Notes: generated by a model not told the origin, from the sequence alone. A stretch of DNA of 64,000 bases from Phocoena phocoena (GCF_963924675.1 NC_089234.1:23217668-23281667), one strand, 5' to 3'; numbered from the stretch's first letter, positions 10,701 to 21,690 are shown. Program-made: numbers and translations.

Positions 10701-10814
10701 AAAAAGGCATCTTAGAAATCTTAAAATCTAAGACTAAAGATGAAACAACTAAGACCAAATGAGGTGAGATGACCCACCTCATTAATTTATCCATTAACCT
10801 CATTAATTAACCTC

Positions 10815-11510
10815 ATTAATTTATCCATCCAGTGCCTTCTCTCCGCCAGACTGTTCAGGCACTGAGAAAGTACGGTAAACAAGAACAATCAAAACAACGA
10901 AAACCACATCCCTCCTCTCCTGGAGCTCTCATCCTAATGGAGGAGACTGACAGTAACAACTAAAACAAAACATAGTGGCAGGTAGAGATGAATCACTGAA
11001 AGGAAAGCATGATAGGGGATGAAGGGTGTCAAGGGTGGCCTCTTTAGGCAGGGTGGTGAGAGAGGTCTCTCTGAGGAAGCTATTGCCCAAGACAAGCCTT
11101 CAGAAGAGCCCAGGAAAGGACAACCCAGGTGGAGTCACCAATATGGGGAACTTCCTGGCTGAGACATGCCCATGGGTAAGCAAGGGGCCAGTATGGCTGG
11201 GGGCCAGTATGGCTGGAGCCCAGTGAACAAGGGAAAGAGTGCTAGACAATGCAGTGACAGTTATCCAGGACCATGTCTTGTAGAACACGGTAAGATCTTT
11301 GAAAAGCGTTCTAGGTGGGTTGGGAAGCCATCAGACAGTTTGAAACAGGAGAGATCTGGTTTGACTTTTATTTTAAAAAGAGTGTGTGTAAAGATGATGG
11401 TAAAATGGACATGGGTAGAATAATGGTAGAAATGGTTAGATTTGCTGAAAGAATGGATGAAAAGTATTAAAGGAAAAGAAGTAAAGAGTAACACTGAGGT
11501 TTTGAATATT
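10815..11510 (-). repeat. L2 LINE remnant
   Basis: This is a long reversed L2 piece. Landmarks are 'tctcctggagctctcatcctaatggaggagac', 'gtggcctctttaggcagggtggtgagagaggtctctctgagg', 'gaacaagggaaagagtgctagac' and 'gggttgggaagccatcagacag'. A 16-bp unit (GGGCCAGTATGGCTGG) is tandemly doubled at 11185-11200 and 11201-11216. An imperfect duplication with period 34 lies at its left edge (10776-10828). Confidence 0.6.
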
Positions 11511-12311
11511 TGAGACAGAATAGAAAATCTATTCTAGAGACCGCAACTCTCTGCCTAGGGCCTTTTCTATTACTCCACAACGGTAGGTAGAGGCCATAAA
11601 GGGATTCTTATCATTTAATCTAAGAGGAAAATAGTGAAGTGAAATTTTATGGTTAATAATTACTCCTTTGTTTTAAATTAAAAAGCAAGAAAAAAGCATT
11701 AGAGAGATTTCCTATTTTCCTTCTTTTTCTCCTCTCTTAAAATTCAGGGTAAAGGTAATTATAACCAAAAAGCTTTAGAGAGGCAATAACAATTTCATAT
11801 ATAAACTGAGCATTGAAATGTATGTTTTTGGCTAAGTGGCGGCAGCCATTTTAAATCCCTTCATTCCTGGGGTAAGAATGACAATATTTTGCTTGTTTAA
11901 ACTCATGGCTTGGTAAACTCAGGTTTTAGAGGAAGCATAATGCATCAGCTGGAGCCTGGGTGTGAACAGACGCATCCAGGCAGTGGCTGTGCTCAGATTC
12001 CTGAAATAGCTTTTGGACAGCGTGTTCACCTTGTCTTCATCTCACACTGTCTTTCTTCCCTGTCCTCTGAGATTCTGCAAGCACAGAAACTGATCTTACC
12101 TGGGCATTTCAGAACAGATGTGAGGAGGAATTGTTGTTTACAGTGAGACCCTGCTCCAGGGCCCAGGGTTGGAACAAAGCCCCCAGTTTCCCTCCCTGAC
12201 CCAGAGGTTCCACTTCTATTCACCTAGCATGGGACTACTATCGGAAACACATCAGTAAGCCAAATGCATGCAATCTAAGCCCACAATCATTTCACGTGTT
12301 AAAATGTAAAT
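11511..12311. other. Unique DNA, no gene seen
   Basis: The frames at 11910-12146 (+) and 12026-12223 (-) are short and have no recognisable content. No repeat could be named. Confidence 0.5.
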
Positions 12312-12325
12312 CCTGCAATAATCTT

Positions 12326-12532
12326 TTTTTTTTTTTTTTTTTGCGGTACGCGGGCCTCTCACTGTTGCGGCTTCTCCCGTTGCGGAGCACAGGCTCCGGA
12401 TGCGCAGGCTCAGCGGCCATGGCTCATGGGCCCAGCCACTCCGCGGCATGTGGGATCTTCCCGGACCGGGGCACGAACCCGTGTCCCCTGCATCAGCAGG
12501 CGGACTCTCAACCACTGCGCCACCAGGGAAGC
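12326..12532 (-). mobile_element. CHR-2-type SINE, full length
   Basis: This is a complete copy in reverse orientation, with poly-T at its left end and the head GGGCTTCCCTGGTGGCGCAG read backwards at the right. It has a perfect 14-bp target-site duplication (CCTGCAATAATCTT) at 12312-12325 and 12533-12546. It is close to the usual sequence of the family, so it is probably one of the younger copies here. Confidence 0.96.
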
Positions 12533-12546
12533 CCTGCAATAATCTT

Positions 12547-13272
12547 CTGAATCTTCATTTCTTATGGGTCCAAGAGTAATGATGATTTTTCTCCCAGTTC
12601 TTTCTAATGTCACTTTTATTAGTGCCATTACTGAGCTAATAGCTGGTGGAAAAGAAAGGAAACATTTTATTTCTCACCTTTCACTCACTCTTCTTGATAG
12701 TGAACATGGGGCTCAATTAAAATAACATCGTTGTAGAGGGTGTGTTGTAGAGGACAATGGGGTCTTTAAGACCCCCCTCAAGTGAACAAGCAAGTCTGGG
12801 CCTTGACTTTGTCCTTCATCAGAAAAACCTCTTTTGCATTTTTCCATGTCACACTTCTGGTTACCCCTGAGACTGGGCCAATTTTCTTAGAGGAATAGGG
12901 TGCAGTTTCTAAATATCAATCATCAAGTCACTGTTTTTACCATGTTCTGTTTAATCCAGTGAGTTCTAACCTTTGAGGCGGGGTGGGGGTGAGGGAGACA
13001 GAAGGAAGTACACTGTCAAAGATTAGATTATTGGTGATAGGTTTTGAGAGATTATTAAAAAATAAAGCAAAATTGTAATTATCACAAGTCACTATTCTAT
13101 CCACATGAAACCCTCCACACCACCATGTGACTGTCAAGTCCGACTTTCTAGTTCCTCAGGCAAACTTCACACATTCGTGGGGCTGAAGTGATCTACTCTA
13201 TTCTTCAGAAAGGCTGCACTAGGCCAGCTGTTCTGAAGAAATGGGAGTGCCAATGGGCTTGGGGCCAGGAAG
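12547..13272. other. Unique DNA, no gene seen
   Basis: No repeat could be named. A G-rich run (GGCGGGGTGGGGGTGAGGG) lies at about 12977-12995. Confidence 0.5.
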
Positions 13273-13790
13273 CCACACGGATGGACCTAGAGATTATCGT
13301 ACTAAGTGAAATAAGGCAGACAGAGAAAGACAAATACCATATGATATCACTTATATGTCTTCAGGACAGCACTGGGATGTTGCACTCATGATGAACTTAC
13401 TTGGGGCAGTCCCATGCTATGGATTCCACTATTTTTTGGATGTGGAATCCAAAAAATAGTACAAATGAACTTATTTATAAAAGAGAAACAGACTCACAAA
13501 CATAGGAAACAAACTTACGGTTACCAAAGGGGAAGAATGGAGGGAGAGATAAATTGGAAGTATGGGATTAACAGATGCACACTACCACATGTAAAATAGA
13601 TAAACAACAAGGATTTACTCTATAGCATAGGGAACTATATTTGATACCTTATAATAAACTACAATGGAAAAGAATAGGAAAAAAGAATATAGATATATGC
13701 ATGTATATGTATAGCCGAATCACTTTTCTGTAGACCTGAAACTAACAAAATATTGTAAATCAACTATACATCAATAAGAAGAAAGAAGGA
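13273..13790 (+). repeat. Older artiodactyl-type L1, 3-prime end, with foreign insert
   Basis: The segment carries the end of L1 ORF2 and the 3-prime UTR: 'cggatggacctagagatt', 'caaataccatatgatatcacttatatg', then 'tggaatccaaaaaatagt', and near the end 'atagccgaatcac' and 'gacctgaaactaac'. Between 'ttatatg' and 'tggaatcc' lies an extra block of about 85 bp (13358-13442) that is absent from the reversed L1 end at 16378-16800. The last part of this block is an inverted copy of the adjoining L1 sequence. Confidence 0.75.
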
Positions 13791-14019
13791 AGATTTTGGG
13801 ATAATTTGGAAGTACCTGGCTCTGCCCAAAAGGGTGGGCAAGATTAGAGGGCTGCAGTGGGAGTTTATAGACCTCCAGAGAATTCATATGACTTTTAAGC
13901 AGAAACAGAATGGCTAGAAGTTAAATATTTCCTAGAAGTGGTTGAGTTGAAGTGTAGTTCTCGAAGAAAGCACAAAGAAAGTCCATGAGCTTAAAAATGA
14001 GATGACTTTGATTAACTCT

Positions 14020-14205
14020 TGGTTCTACCACTTACTAGCATTGTTACCTCGGGTAAGTTAGCTAACTTCTCTTGAGTTTCGGAATCCTAACCAGTAAAAG
14101 AAGTACTTAAATCACAGGGTTGTTGTGAAGCTTAAAATAAAGTGTTTGTGCAAGATTACTTAACAGCAAGTCCAGCACATAGTAAGCATTTAATAAATAT
14201 TAGAC
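14020..14205 (+). repeat. MIR SINE
   Basis: Plus-strand MIR order: 'ggttctaccacttactagcattgttacctcgggtaagtta', 'cacagggttgttgtgaagcttaa', 'gtccagcacatagtaagcatttaataaatatta'. This is one of the better preserved MIRs in the window. Confidence 0.75.
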
Positions 14206-14949
14206 CTTATCATCATCAACACCAATAGTAGATTCATAGCAACTTTACTTTGGGGCTAGTCATGAAGGAGGGAGATTAAAAAGGATAGCTCTACCTAAAG
14301 TGGAGATAAAAAGCATTGAAAGAGATAAACTAGTGTATTTAAATAACAGGAAAGGGCACCCATAAATATTATCAAAAATGTGGCAGTGACCCAAACCTCT
14401 TGAAATACTCTTCTATGCATCCAGTTCTCAGGGACCTTAGAGGTCACATAGTAAAATAATGTTTTCAGATGGCATTTCTGTCTCTCTGATTCTACTTCCA
14501 TCATTAGGGAGTAGAGCACCAAACTGTTCCAAGCAGCCTCATCTCCCAGCATTTCTAAGTCAACAGCTCATCATTATTACAGTCATGGTCCTATTGACAT
14601 TTTATGCAGTCACATACACACTAGAAAAGCGTCCAGGGACTCCCTGCTTTTCTTTCATCACAAAGGGGGAAGCTCAGATTTAAGGAAAGGGCTTAGCGTA
14701 AGAGAAAGACCATCAGTTCTGAAAGCGGCGAAAAAGGATTCCCCCCGATACCCTATCACTTACTAATGATGCATCCTTGAGAAAATGGCATTGCTTTCTA
14801 AGTCTCCATGTTCTCATTCGTAAAATAGAGAAAAATAAAGATGAGCTACCATTAGTAGGTGGAAATTAACCCCAAGTGCGTTTTTCTCGCAGTCTGGAAG
14901 GGCATGCAGGTAGTATGGGGAGCACAGTTCTACATACAAAGGAGCTGGA
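14206..14949. other. Unique DNA, no gene seen
   Basis: Short frames on both strands (85 codons or fewer) show no recognisable protein. No repeat could be named. Confidence 0.5.
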
Positions 14950-15395
14950 ATGGTTTCCCATCATCGCTGCTGCAAACAAATACCATAAATTGAGAGGCTT
15001 AAAACAACACAAATGTTTTCTCTTACAGTTATGGAGGCCAGAAGTCTGAAATCGAGTTCACTAGGATAAAGTCAAGGTGTTGGCATGCGTGTTCCTCCTT
15101 CTGGAAGCTCTGGGGGAGGCTCTGGTTCCTTGCCTTTTCCACCTTCAGGAGGCCACATGTATCTCTTGGCCATGAGCCTTTCTTTGTATCACTCCAGTCT
15201 CTTGCTTCCATCTCCTGCTTCCTCTTATGAGGACAGTTGCAATTACATTTAGGGCCCATCCAGGTAATCCAGAATAATCTCTCCATCTCAAGAGCCTTAA
15301 TTTAATCTCATGTCCCTTTTGCTGTATAAAGTAACATTCACAGGTTCCAGGGATTAGGATGTGGATGCTTGGGGAGGCGCATTAGTCAGCTTCCC
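14950..15395 (-). mobile_element. MLT1-type solo LTR (ERVL-MaLR)
   Basis: The plus strand reads as the reverse of an MLT1 LTR: 'gctgctgcaaacaaataccataaattgagaggcttaaaacaac', 'cagttatggaggccagaagtctgaaat', 'tcttatgaggacag', 'agagccttaatttaatctcatg'. It has no internal retroviral sequence on either side, so it is a solitary, old LTR. The exact ends are uncertain by about 10-20 bp. Confidence 0.65.
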
Positions 15396-15447
15396 ACGGG
15401 AGCCATTTCCCTGTTGCTTCATCATTCTAGTCAAAGGAACACAATGG

Positions 15448-15654
15448 GGCTTCCCTGGTGGCGCAGTGGTTGAGAGTCCGCCTGACGATGCAGGGGACAT
15501 GGGTTCGTGCCCCGGTCCGGGAGGATCCCACGTGCCGCGGAGCGGCTGGGCCCGTGAGCCATGGCCACTGAGCCTGCGCGTCCGGAGCCTGTGCTCCGCA
15601 ACGGGAGAGGCCACAACAGTGAGGCCCGTGTACCGCAAAAAATAAAAAAAAAAA
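15448..15654 (+). mobile_element. CHR-2-type SINE, full length
   Basis: This is a complete head and body with an A-rich tail (AAAAAATAAAAA...). The 15-bp flanking duplication (15433-15447 and 15655-15669) has two differences: AAAGGAACACAATGG on the left and AAAGGAACGCAGTGG on the right. Four bases of the usual GTGAGAGGCCC end are missing. Confidence 0.94.
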
Positions 15655-15669
15655 AAAGGAACGCAGTGG

Positions 15670-16377
15670 GCAAACATGAAGCCCAGCAACCTGGGATGTA
15701 GGAATGAGAAGACACATCAGTTGTGGGATGAGGAGAGAGATAGAAGGCCAATGTGTAGCTGAACTTTAATAGAGACTTGGAGAAGCCTACAACGTGGAAG
15801 ATGGAAAAGTCATAAAGTGGAAAATGAACTTGAGCCTCACAAAACACACTAGCAGCCACTCAATGTGAGCACTTTATCTCCCAAATTGCTTCTGCTTTGA
15901 GTGGTCTAATCCACGTCACTGACTGGCAGCTGTGCCCCAAGTGAGTTCATCATGAGTACAACATCCCAGTGCTGTCCTGAAGACAAAAGTGGATATAAAT
16001 ATCATAACTAATCAATATTTGGAATTGAACCTTCCAATAGAAGGCAACACCATGAAGATTAAGATTCTTTATAGAGAGATGGTTAAAAAATGAAAACAAA
16101 AAAAAAACAGACCTAGACGACCATGTAGGTAAAAACTACCCTGTCGGATGCACTAGGCTAAGAGCTTGAATTTCTAACTATTCTTTTTATAGGTGCTGAT
16201 AATTCTGTCGCCAGTAATCTGTGTCAGATACAGAGAGGCAGTTTCCTTGAAAAGCAGTGAGGCAACTTACTTTGTCAGAATAGATCATTTCTAGAATTCA
16301 GTTTCTTTGCTGTGTGCTCTTCTATTCTGATTGTATTTCAATGTTTGGGTTCTTTTTTTTTGCCCATATCCTTATTT
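15670..16377. other. Unique DNA, no gene seen
   Basis: No exon or repeat family is recognisable. A run of nine A lies near 16100. Confidence 0.5.
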
Positions 16378-16800
16378 CTAGTTTATTTTTTTTTATTGAA
16401 GTATAGTTGATTTACAATATTGTGTTAAGTTTCAGGTGTACAGCAAAGTGACTGAGATATATATATGTATATATAATCTTTTTCAGGTTCTTTTCCATTA
16501 TAGGTTGTTACAGGATACTGAATATAGTTTCCTGTGCTATACAGTACTTTCTTGTTGTTTATTTCATATATAGTAGTGTGTATCTGTTAATCCCACACTC
16601 CTAATTTATCTTCTCCACCCCTGTTTCCCCTTTGGTAACCGTAAGTTTTTTTTCTAAGTCTGTGAGTCTGTTTCTGTTTTGTAAATAAGTTCAGTTGTAT
16701 CATTTTTTTTAGATTCCACATATAAGTGATATCATATGATAGTTGTCTTTGTCTGACTTACTTCACTTAGTATGATAATCTCTTGGTCCATCCATTTTAC
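16378..16800 (-). repeat. Older artiodactyl-type L1, 3-prime end
   Basis: The piece reads backwards from the L1 tail (TTTTTTTTATTGAAGTATAG) to the end of ORF2 ('agattccacatataagtgatatcatatgatagttgtctttgtctgacttacttcacttagtatgataatctcttggtccatcca'). It matches the same L1 type as the element at 13273-13790 but in the opposite orientation and without the extra block. It is 5-prime truncated. Confidence 0.8.
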
Positions 16801-17454
16801 ATCTACTTTAATAAATGTTTGATTTACTTATCCAATGAGCTATATGACTTAGGAAAATCTTTAAACTTCCCCGAGTGCCAGTTATTCTTTTCAAGAAACA
16901 ATGGACCACATAGAATAATCTCTTTAGGCAGGGCTCCCAATTATTTTTCACCTCCCAGCTTACAATGAAGAAAGTATTTTAATGGCATATTAGGGTAAAC
17001 GATGAGGCAGTCCATTGCCAGTGGCTCCTGGTCCAGGGGTTTCTACTCTCACAAGCCTTGCATGTTCAACCCGAAGCCTGAAGGATGGATACACCTGCAC
17101 CCCTACAGCCCACTGTGATTCATCAGTGTGACTGGGCCCACAAGAGCGTAGCACTGCCTTGAAGAATTAAAAGTCTGCGGGAGCACAGCTCTGAAATCTC
17201 CCGAACCGATGATCTTGCACAGCTTTGAACCACGCCATTTCCTTAAACCACACTGTCACCCAAGCCATCAGTTATATGTATAAAAAGAAAGAAATGGGGC
17301 ACATCAGGGCTTTTTTTTTTTCCAGGCTTTGCTCTTTCCACTTTCTTGCCTCATGCCAACAGACCTATTCTATAATTCTTTTGCTTACTACTTAAGTTGT
17401 CTGGTATTTCAAGCTTCTTCGTTTCTTTTTGTTAAATACCTGAATTTTTGGGAC
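16801..17454. other. Unique DNA, possible MIR trace, no gene seen
   Basis: A weak MIR-like stretch ('ctatatgacttaggaaaatctttaaacttc') lies at about 16841-16870. Nothing else is recognisable. Confidence 0.4.
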
Positions 17455-17860
17455 ACATGTCTATTGAAAAAATGCAAGCTATTTAGAAAAGTAAAAGGAG
17501 AAACTAAAACTCCTCCCAAATTTCACTACCTGGAGATGAACACTTTTGATATTTCGGTGAAATCTTTCCAGGTTATTCTCTATACCAACAGCATACCTGT
17601 GTCCAATTTTATATACACAAGGTTACCTTTACCTGTCTTTGTCACTTAATGATTGTCTGTAGATGTGTATCTATCTTCCCTTTTAATGACTGATGGTATT
17701 AGTTTGTTATATCACTTTCATGGTATTATTGTTGCTGTACATTTATATAATTTCTACTTTTTCCTAATTTAAGACAATATTTCAGATAAGCATTTTGTGC
17801 ATTTTTCTTTCACCCTTTTGCAGTCAGTGAAGTTACAGATAGAAGAGGCACGGATCACTT
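17455..17860 (+). repeat. Ancient L1-like fragment (tentative)
   Basis: The text resembles an old, widespread mammalian LINE-1 fragment: 'gaacacttttgatatttcggtgaaatctttccagg', 'tcacttaatgattgtc', 'ctgtacatttatataatttc'. Homology is recalled, not computed, and the subfamily cannot be given. Confidence 0.3.
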
Positions 17861-17959
17861 ATGTTTTGATAGATGGTGACTGAGCCCACTATCAAGGATG
17901 CATGAACATGTCTTCTTGATATTTCCTGTATTTTTCTGGCATCCTCCTGCTCCCTGACA

Positions 17960-18190
17960 CTCACAGCTGTCAAGAACTAACCAGTCCTCAAGATTCAGCT
18001 GTAGTGACGCTCTTTCTGGGAAGCCCCTCTCACCTCATTCAGAAAGGTGCCTGTTCTCTTCTCATGTTCTCTGGCAGACTCTTCTGCAGAGCCTTCTTGT
18101 AGCTCTTATCACATACACAGAACATATTCTGCATGTCCATCTTTTCCAGGACTGCTGGTTCCTAAAGCAGACAGATCACAGGAAGCCGTA
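17960..18190 (+). repeat. L2 LINE 3-prime fragment (tentative)
   Basis: The parts 'caagattcagctgtagtgacgctctttctgggaagcccctctc' and 'cttatcacatacacagaacatattctgcatgtccatcttttccag' resemble the L2 3-prime region. Confidence 0.4.
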
Positions 18191-18204
18191 CACATCATCC
18201 TGAA

Positions 18205-18373
18205 CTTTGGTTTCTGACTTTCTGGGTTCAAATGCCAGGTCTGTCGCTTACTACCTGTGTAGTGTAAGCAAGCTCTTTACTTTCGTTAACTTTCATTTTC
18301 CCACCTGTAGAATGGAGATGGAGATAATACCTACTTCATAGGGTAGGTGTGAGAACTTAATGAGATAATGTGT
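18205..18373 (+). repeat. MIR SINE, left half, split by an LTR
   Basis: MIR order is clear: 'ctgggttcaaatgccaggtctgtcgcttactacctgtgtag', 'cattttcccacctgtagaatggagatggagataatacctacttcatagggtaggtgtgag', 'gagataatgtgt'. At 18373 the MIR breaks at the LTR. It seems to resume at 19146 with 'atcgagtgtaaagtagttagacccagtg', matching the MIR end, so the LTR landed inside a pre-existing MIR. Confidence 0.75.
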
Positions 18374-18475
18374 TGTATTAGTCAGGGCTCTCCAGAGAAA
18401 TAGAACCAATAGGATACCTATGGATCTCTATGTATATCTATATCTGTATCTATATTTATGTCTAGATCTATCAAT

Positions 18476-18505
18476 CACCTATCTATCTATCTATCTATCT
18501 ATCTG
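18476..18505. repeat. (ATCT)n microsatellite
   Basis: About seven tetranucleotide units, with imperfect flanking units on both sides, lie within the LTR. This position has a simple repeat in many relatives of this LTR. Confidence 0.9.
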
Positions 18506-18708
18506 TCGTCTATCTTCTATCTAGAGATTTATCATGAGGAATTGGCTCACGCAGTTTTAGAGGCTGAGAAGTCCTACAGTCTGCTGTCTGCAAGCTGGAA
18601 GCCCAGGAAAACCAGTCCAAGTATAAAGGCCCAGGAACCAGGGTAGCCAATGGTGTAAATGCCGGTCTCAGGTCGGAAGATGAGATGTCCCAGCTCAAGA
18701 AGTGGGCA

Positions 18709-18910
18709 GGGCTTCCCTGGTGGCACAGTGGTTGAGAGTCCGCCTGCCGATGCAGGGGACACAGGTTCATGCCCTGGTCCGGGAAGAACCCACATGCCGC
18801 AGAACGGCTAGGCCCGTGAGCCATGGCCGCTGAGCCTGTGCGTCCAGAGCCTGTGCTCCGCAACGGGAGAGGCCGCAACAGTGAGAGGCCCGCGTACAGC
18901 AAAAAAAAAA
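18709..18910 (+). mobile_element. CHR-2-type SINE inserted in an LTR
   Basis: This is a full-length SINE with a perfect 12-bp duplication (AAGAAGTGGGCA) at 18697-18708 and 18911-18922. Removing it with one duplication copy rejoins the surrounding LTR exactly. Its tail is about a dozen A. Confidence 0.95.
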
Positions 18911-19145
18911 AAGAAGTGGGCAAAGAAAAAAAGGAGAAATTCCTCCTTCCTCTTTGTGTTCAATCCATGCCTTCAAGGGACTGGATGACGCCCACCCACA
19001 TTGGGAGAGGGGTCTACTTTGCTGAGTCCACCAATTCAAATGCTAATTTAACCCAGAAACACCCTCAAGGACACACCCAGAAATAATTAAACTGGGCTCC
19101 CCATGGCCGGTCAAGTTGACACATAAAATTAACCATCTCGTGTGT

Positions 19146-19185
19146 ATCGAGTGTAAAGTAGTTAGACCCAGTGACAAAAAGAAGT
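19146..19185 (+). repeat. MIR SINE, right remainder
   Basis: This is the short continuation of the MIR interrupted at 18373 ('gtgtaaagtagttagacccagtg'). Confidence 0.5.
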
Positions 19186-19854
19186 AGACATCATTGAGCA
19201 CTCATTTTGTGGCAGGCACCGTGCTCACTGTATGTTTGATAAATGACATTCATAACAATAAACTTCTGGGCTATTTTAATAGCACCTTGCTCCTTAACTT
19301 CCAGAGTTAACACTTTATAATCCATTGCTGCTTAATTGATCTTCCTGCGGCCTATTTTTGTTCATCTTGCCCTTCAGGAGTCAGCCCCATCCAGCTGAAT
19401 GCTCCCTCTGTTTCTATGTGCTGCTGCACTTATTGGCTCCAATCCCTTTGCCCAAAAGCCTTTTTCTGTTTCTGTACCACTGGTCATCTCCACATGTCTA
19501 AATTGTATCCACCTTTTGAGACATTCTTCCACTGATATTTCCTTGACGTGCATCCACATTTCTGTTTCCCTATTAAAATGTAAAGTACTTAACATTTTCT
19601 GCCTTGTATTTTGGGTTTTTACATGCAGGCCACATCCTCCCCACTAGATGTGAGCCCATGAGACCAGAGACTGTAAGTCACATTTACTCACATTTTATCT
19701 TCCTACATGATTAGCAAAGTTACTAGAATATGTCAAGTATTTATAAAAGAATGCAAGCTACTTTATATATGCAGTGTCTACCATAATAACAAATGTAGAA
19801 GATGCTGCTAAAGACTTTCAATTAATATCTTCTTTATTCTGTATCTTCTATATT
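19186..19854. other. Mostly unique DNA, no gene seen
   Basis: A weak reversed-MIR-like stretch ('attgagcactcattttgtggcaggcaccgtgctcac') lies at about 19192-19230. The rest has no recognisable feature. Confidence 0.45.
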
Positions 19855-20025
19855 CTCTCAGTAGCCCTCTGACACAGTTGCTATCATTATCCCCACATTG
19901 TCTTTCTTCTAGATTAGTAAACTCTAGCACAGAAAGGTTATGTTGCTTGCCCAAAGCCACACAGCTATCACTGGCAAAGGCAACATTTAAACCAAGTCAG
20001 TTTGACTCCAGAGACTATGTTTTAG
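19855..20025 (-). repeat. MIR SINE
   Basis: Reversed MIR: 'cctctgacacagttgctatcattatccccaca', 'actctagcacagaaaggttatgttgcttgcccaaagccacacagctatcactggcaaag', 'gactccagagac'. The core is well kept. Confidence 0.72.
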
Positions 20026-20904
20026 ACATCGTATTACTGTGCAGGATAGCAGACACAGAATGGTGCTGATCAGAGATGATGTATCTTTGGGGACAGTGCA
20101 TCACGGCCAGGCAACACACACACATAAGGAAATGAAAAATAGTTCTCTTTCAGAGAGCTTACTCCAGGGGAACTTGACCTCAACTTAGAGGGCAAACAAG
20201 CCAAAGAGTCTGCTCCCAACACTTATCTCCTTGGCTTCTCTAGTTCACACCACAGAGGAGACAGTGTGCCCCATTAGTAATCCCTAAATGCAGATCCTTT
20301 AAAGAAGTTAGTTCAAATCACAGCTGTTACATTTTGGAAAGCACAAAGGAGTCACTGTTTTCAATTCTATAGAGAAATAAGAAGTAACAATATTTATCTC
20401 TACTGTTCTCTTTATCAACTAATGACTAGAATGACAGAATGATGCCTGTGGGTGCCCAAGAGCCCATTTCCACCTCCAAAATGGTCCTGGGACCAGCTGC
20501 TGTCATCCTGCACACAGCTTAAATCCACAGTCATAACCCATGTATTATGTTAGAAGATAGCAATATGTAATTATGCTGTTGGCTTTAGGAAACATGATAT
20601 TATTAGCCTTCATTTGGGGTGATTTGTTGCCAAATCCAAGAATTATTGATGTGATTTACAATGAGTCATTGGAAGACTCCCCCAGCACTCCTTCCCTGTG
20701 ACATGAAGACAGTAGCAGATGTGCTAGAAATTACCTTAGCGAAATTCAGGAATTACCCTATCAGTTACTACTTACTCAGTGCCTATAGTCTGACTATAAC
20801 TGAGCTGAGCATCGTATTAATAAACAGAGTCTTTGTGTACTAGCACTACAGCTTTGCCCCAGGTGCTTTGCGCTATGAAATAAAGAAGGAATTTGCTGTT
20901 TGTG
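20026..20904. other. Unique DNA, no gene seen
   Basis: A short CA run lies at about 20116-20124. No frame or repeat of note is present. Confidence 0.5.
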
Positions 20905-21015
20905 GAGTTCTAGGAGCCATGCTAGGCACTTCACACGCAGGGTTTTATTCCTTTCTCACAATAGCCAGATTGGTTGGTATGTTTTTAATCTCTAGTTTGC
21001 TAATGAGGGATCGAG
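20905..21015 (-). repeat. MIR fragment
   Basis: This is a degraded reversed MIR ('ctaggcacttcacacgcagggttttattcctttctcacaatagccag ... gctaatgaggga'). Confidence 0.4.
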
Positions 21016-21589
21016 GATTTGTACCCTTCAAGGTTTGGTGAAGGAAACTGAAGACCCTCCAGCTAGTCCAAGTAAAAATATTTGTATATAGGAATTAGAG
21101 GCTTGTACCACCACTGGCATATCTTTCTGGAAAAAGGAATGAAAAGCAAGGAAGCCACTAGCAAAGTCCCCAAATCAGAAAACCTGCACATAGAATCTCA
21201 CCATCTGTGGTGCCAAAGCAAGATGTTCGCTCTAAAGGTGCTAAAAACATCAGCAATCACAGGGGAAAGCCTGCTGAAACTATCCACCATCTCAGACCTT
21301 CCTGGGGGCTCCTCCCAGCACCCTACAAGGCTGCTACACCCTTCACATCTGCCCATGTTTCTGCCTGTAACTGCCACCAGAGAATAAGAGCACTGAATGA
21401 GAATACTGAATGTCCAAATCTTACAAATGTAGTAAAATTGAACTTGGAATCATAGAGGGGAAAGGCTTCTAGCTCATGTTGCTCCAGACGTTCACCTGCT
21501 ATGCAGACGACAATGTAGAAGGAGCTGGTAATGATGTCAAGCTGACCACAGAAATTCAGAAATAGGCTTTTAAGTGTGAAAAACTTGCT
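21016..21589. other. Unique DNA, no gene seen
   Basis: The 101-codon frame at 21082-21387 lacks any recognisable domain. The segment may be an old repeat that I cannot place. Confidence 0.4.
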
Positions 21590-21690
21590 TAAGGGCATAT
21601 AACTCATTATTAGCTGACGTGTCAGGAATTGAACCCGTGATGGTCTCTTTCTAATGTGTGCTCTACTGAATTACCTAACTACAGAGGAAT
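21590..21690 (-). repeat. MIR fragment
   Basis: The right half of a reversed MIR is visible in 'attagctgacgtgtcaggaattgaacccgtgatgg' and 'gtgtgctctactgaa'. Confidence 0.45.

Larger units (their letters stand above)
18374..19140 (-). mobile_element. Solo LTR, MaLR/ERVL type, with SINE inside
   Basis: The plus strand reads from TGTATTAGTCAGGGCTCTCC through 'aggaattggctcacgcag', 'gcccacccacattgggag' and 'aaacaccctcaaggacac' to 'cacataaaattaaccatctcg', which is the reverse of a well-known solo LTR. A 5-bp repeat TGTGT flanks it at 18369-18373 and 19141-19145, as expected for ERVL-type integration. A TATC/ATCT simple repeat (about 18421-18510) and a CHR-2 SINE (18709-18910) lie within it. Without the SINE and one copy of its duplication it would be about 553 bp. 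I do not assign a subfamily. Confidence 0.75.

Noticed and set aside
18423..18530. Regular tetranucleotide spacing that might look like a CRISPR-type array
   Set aside because: It is a TATC/ATCT simple repeat without unique spacers, in a mammalian genome.
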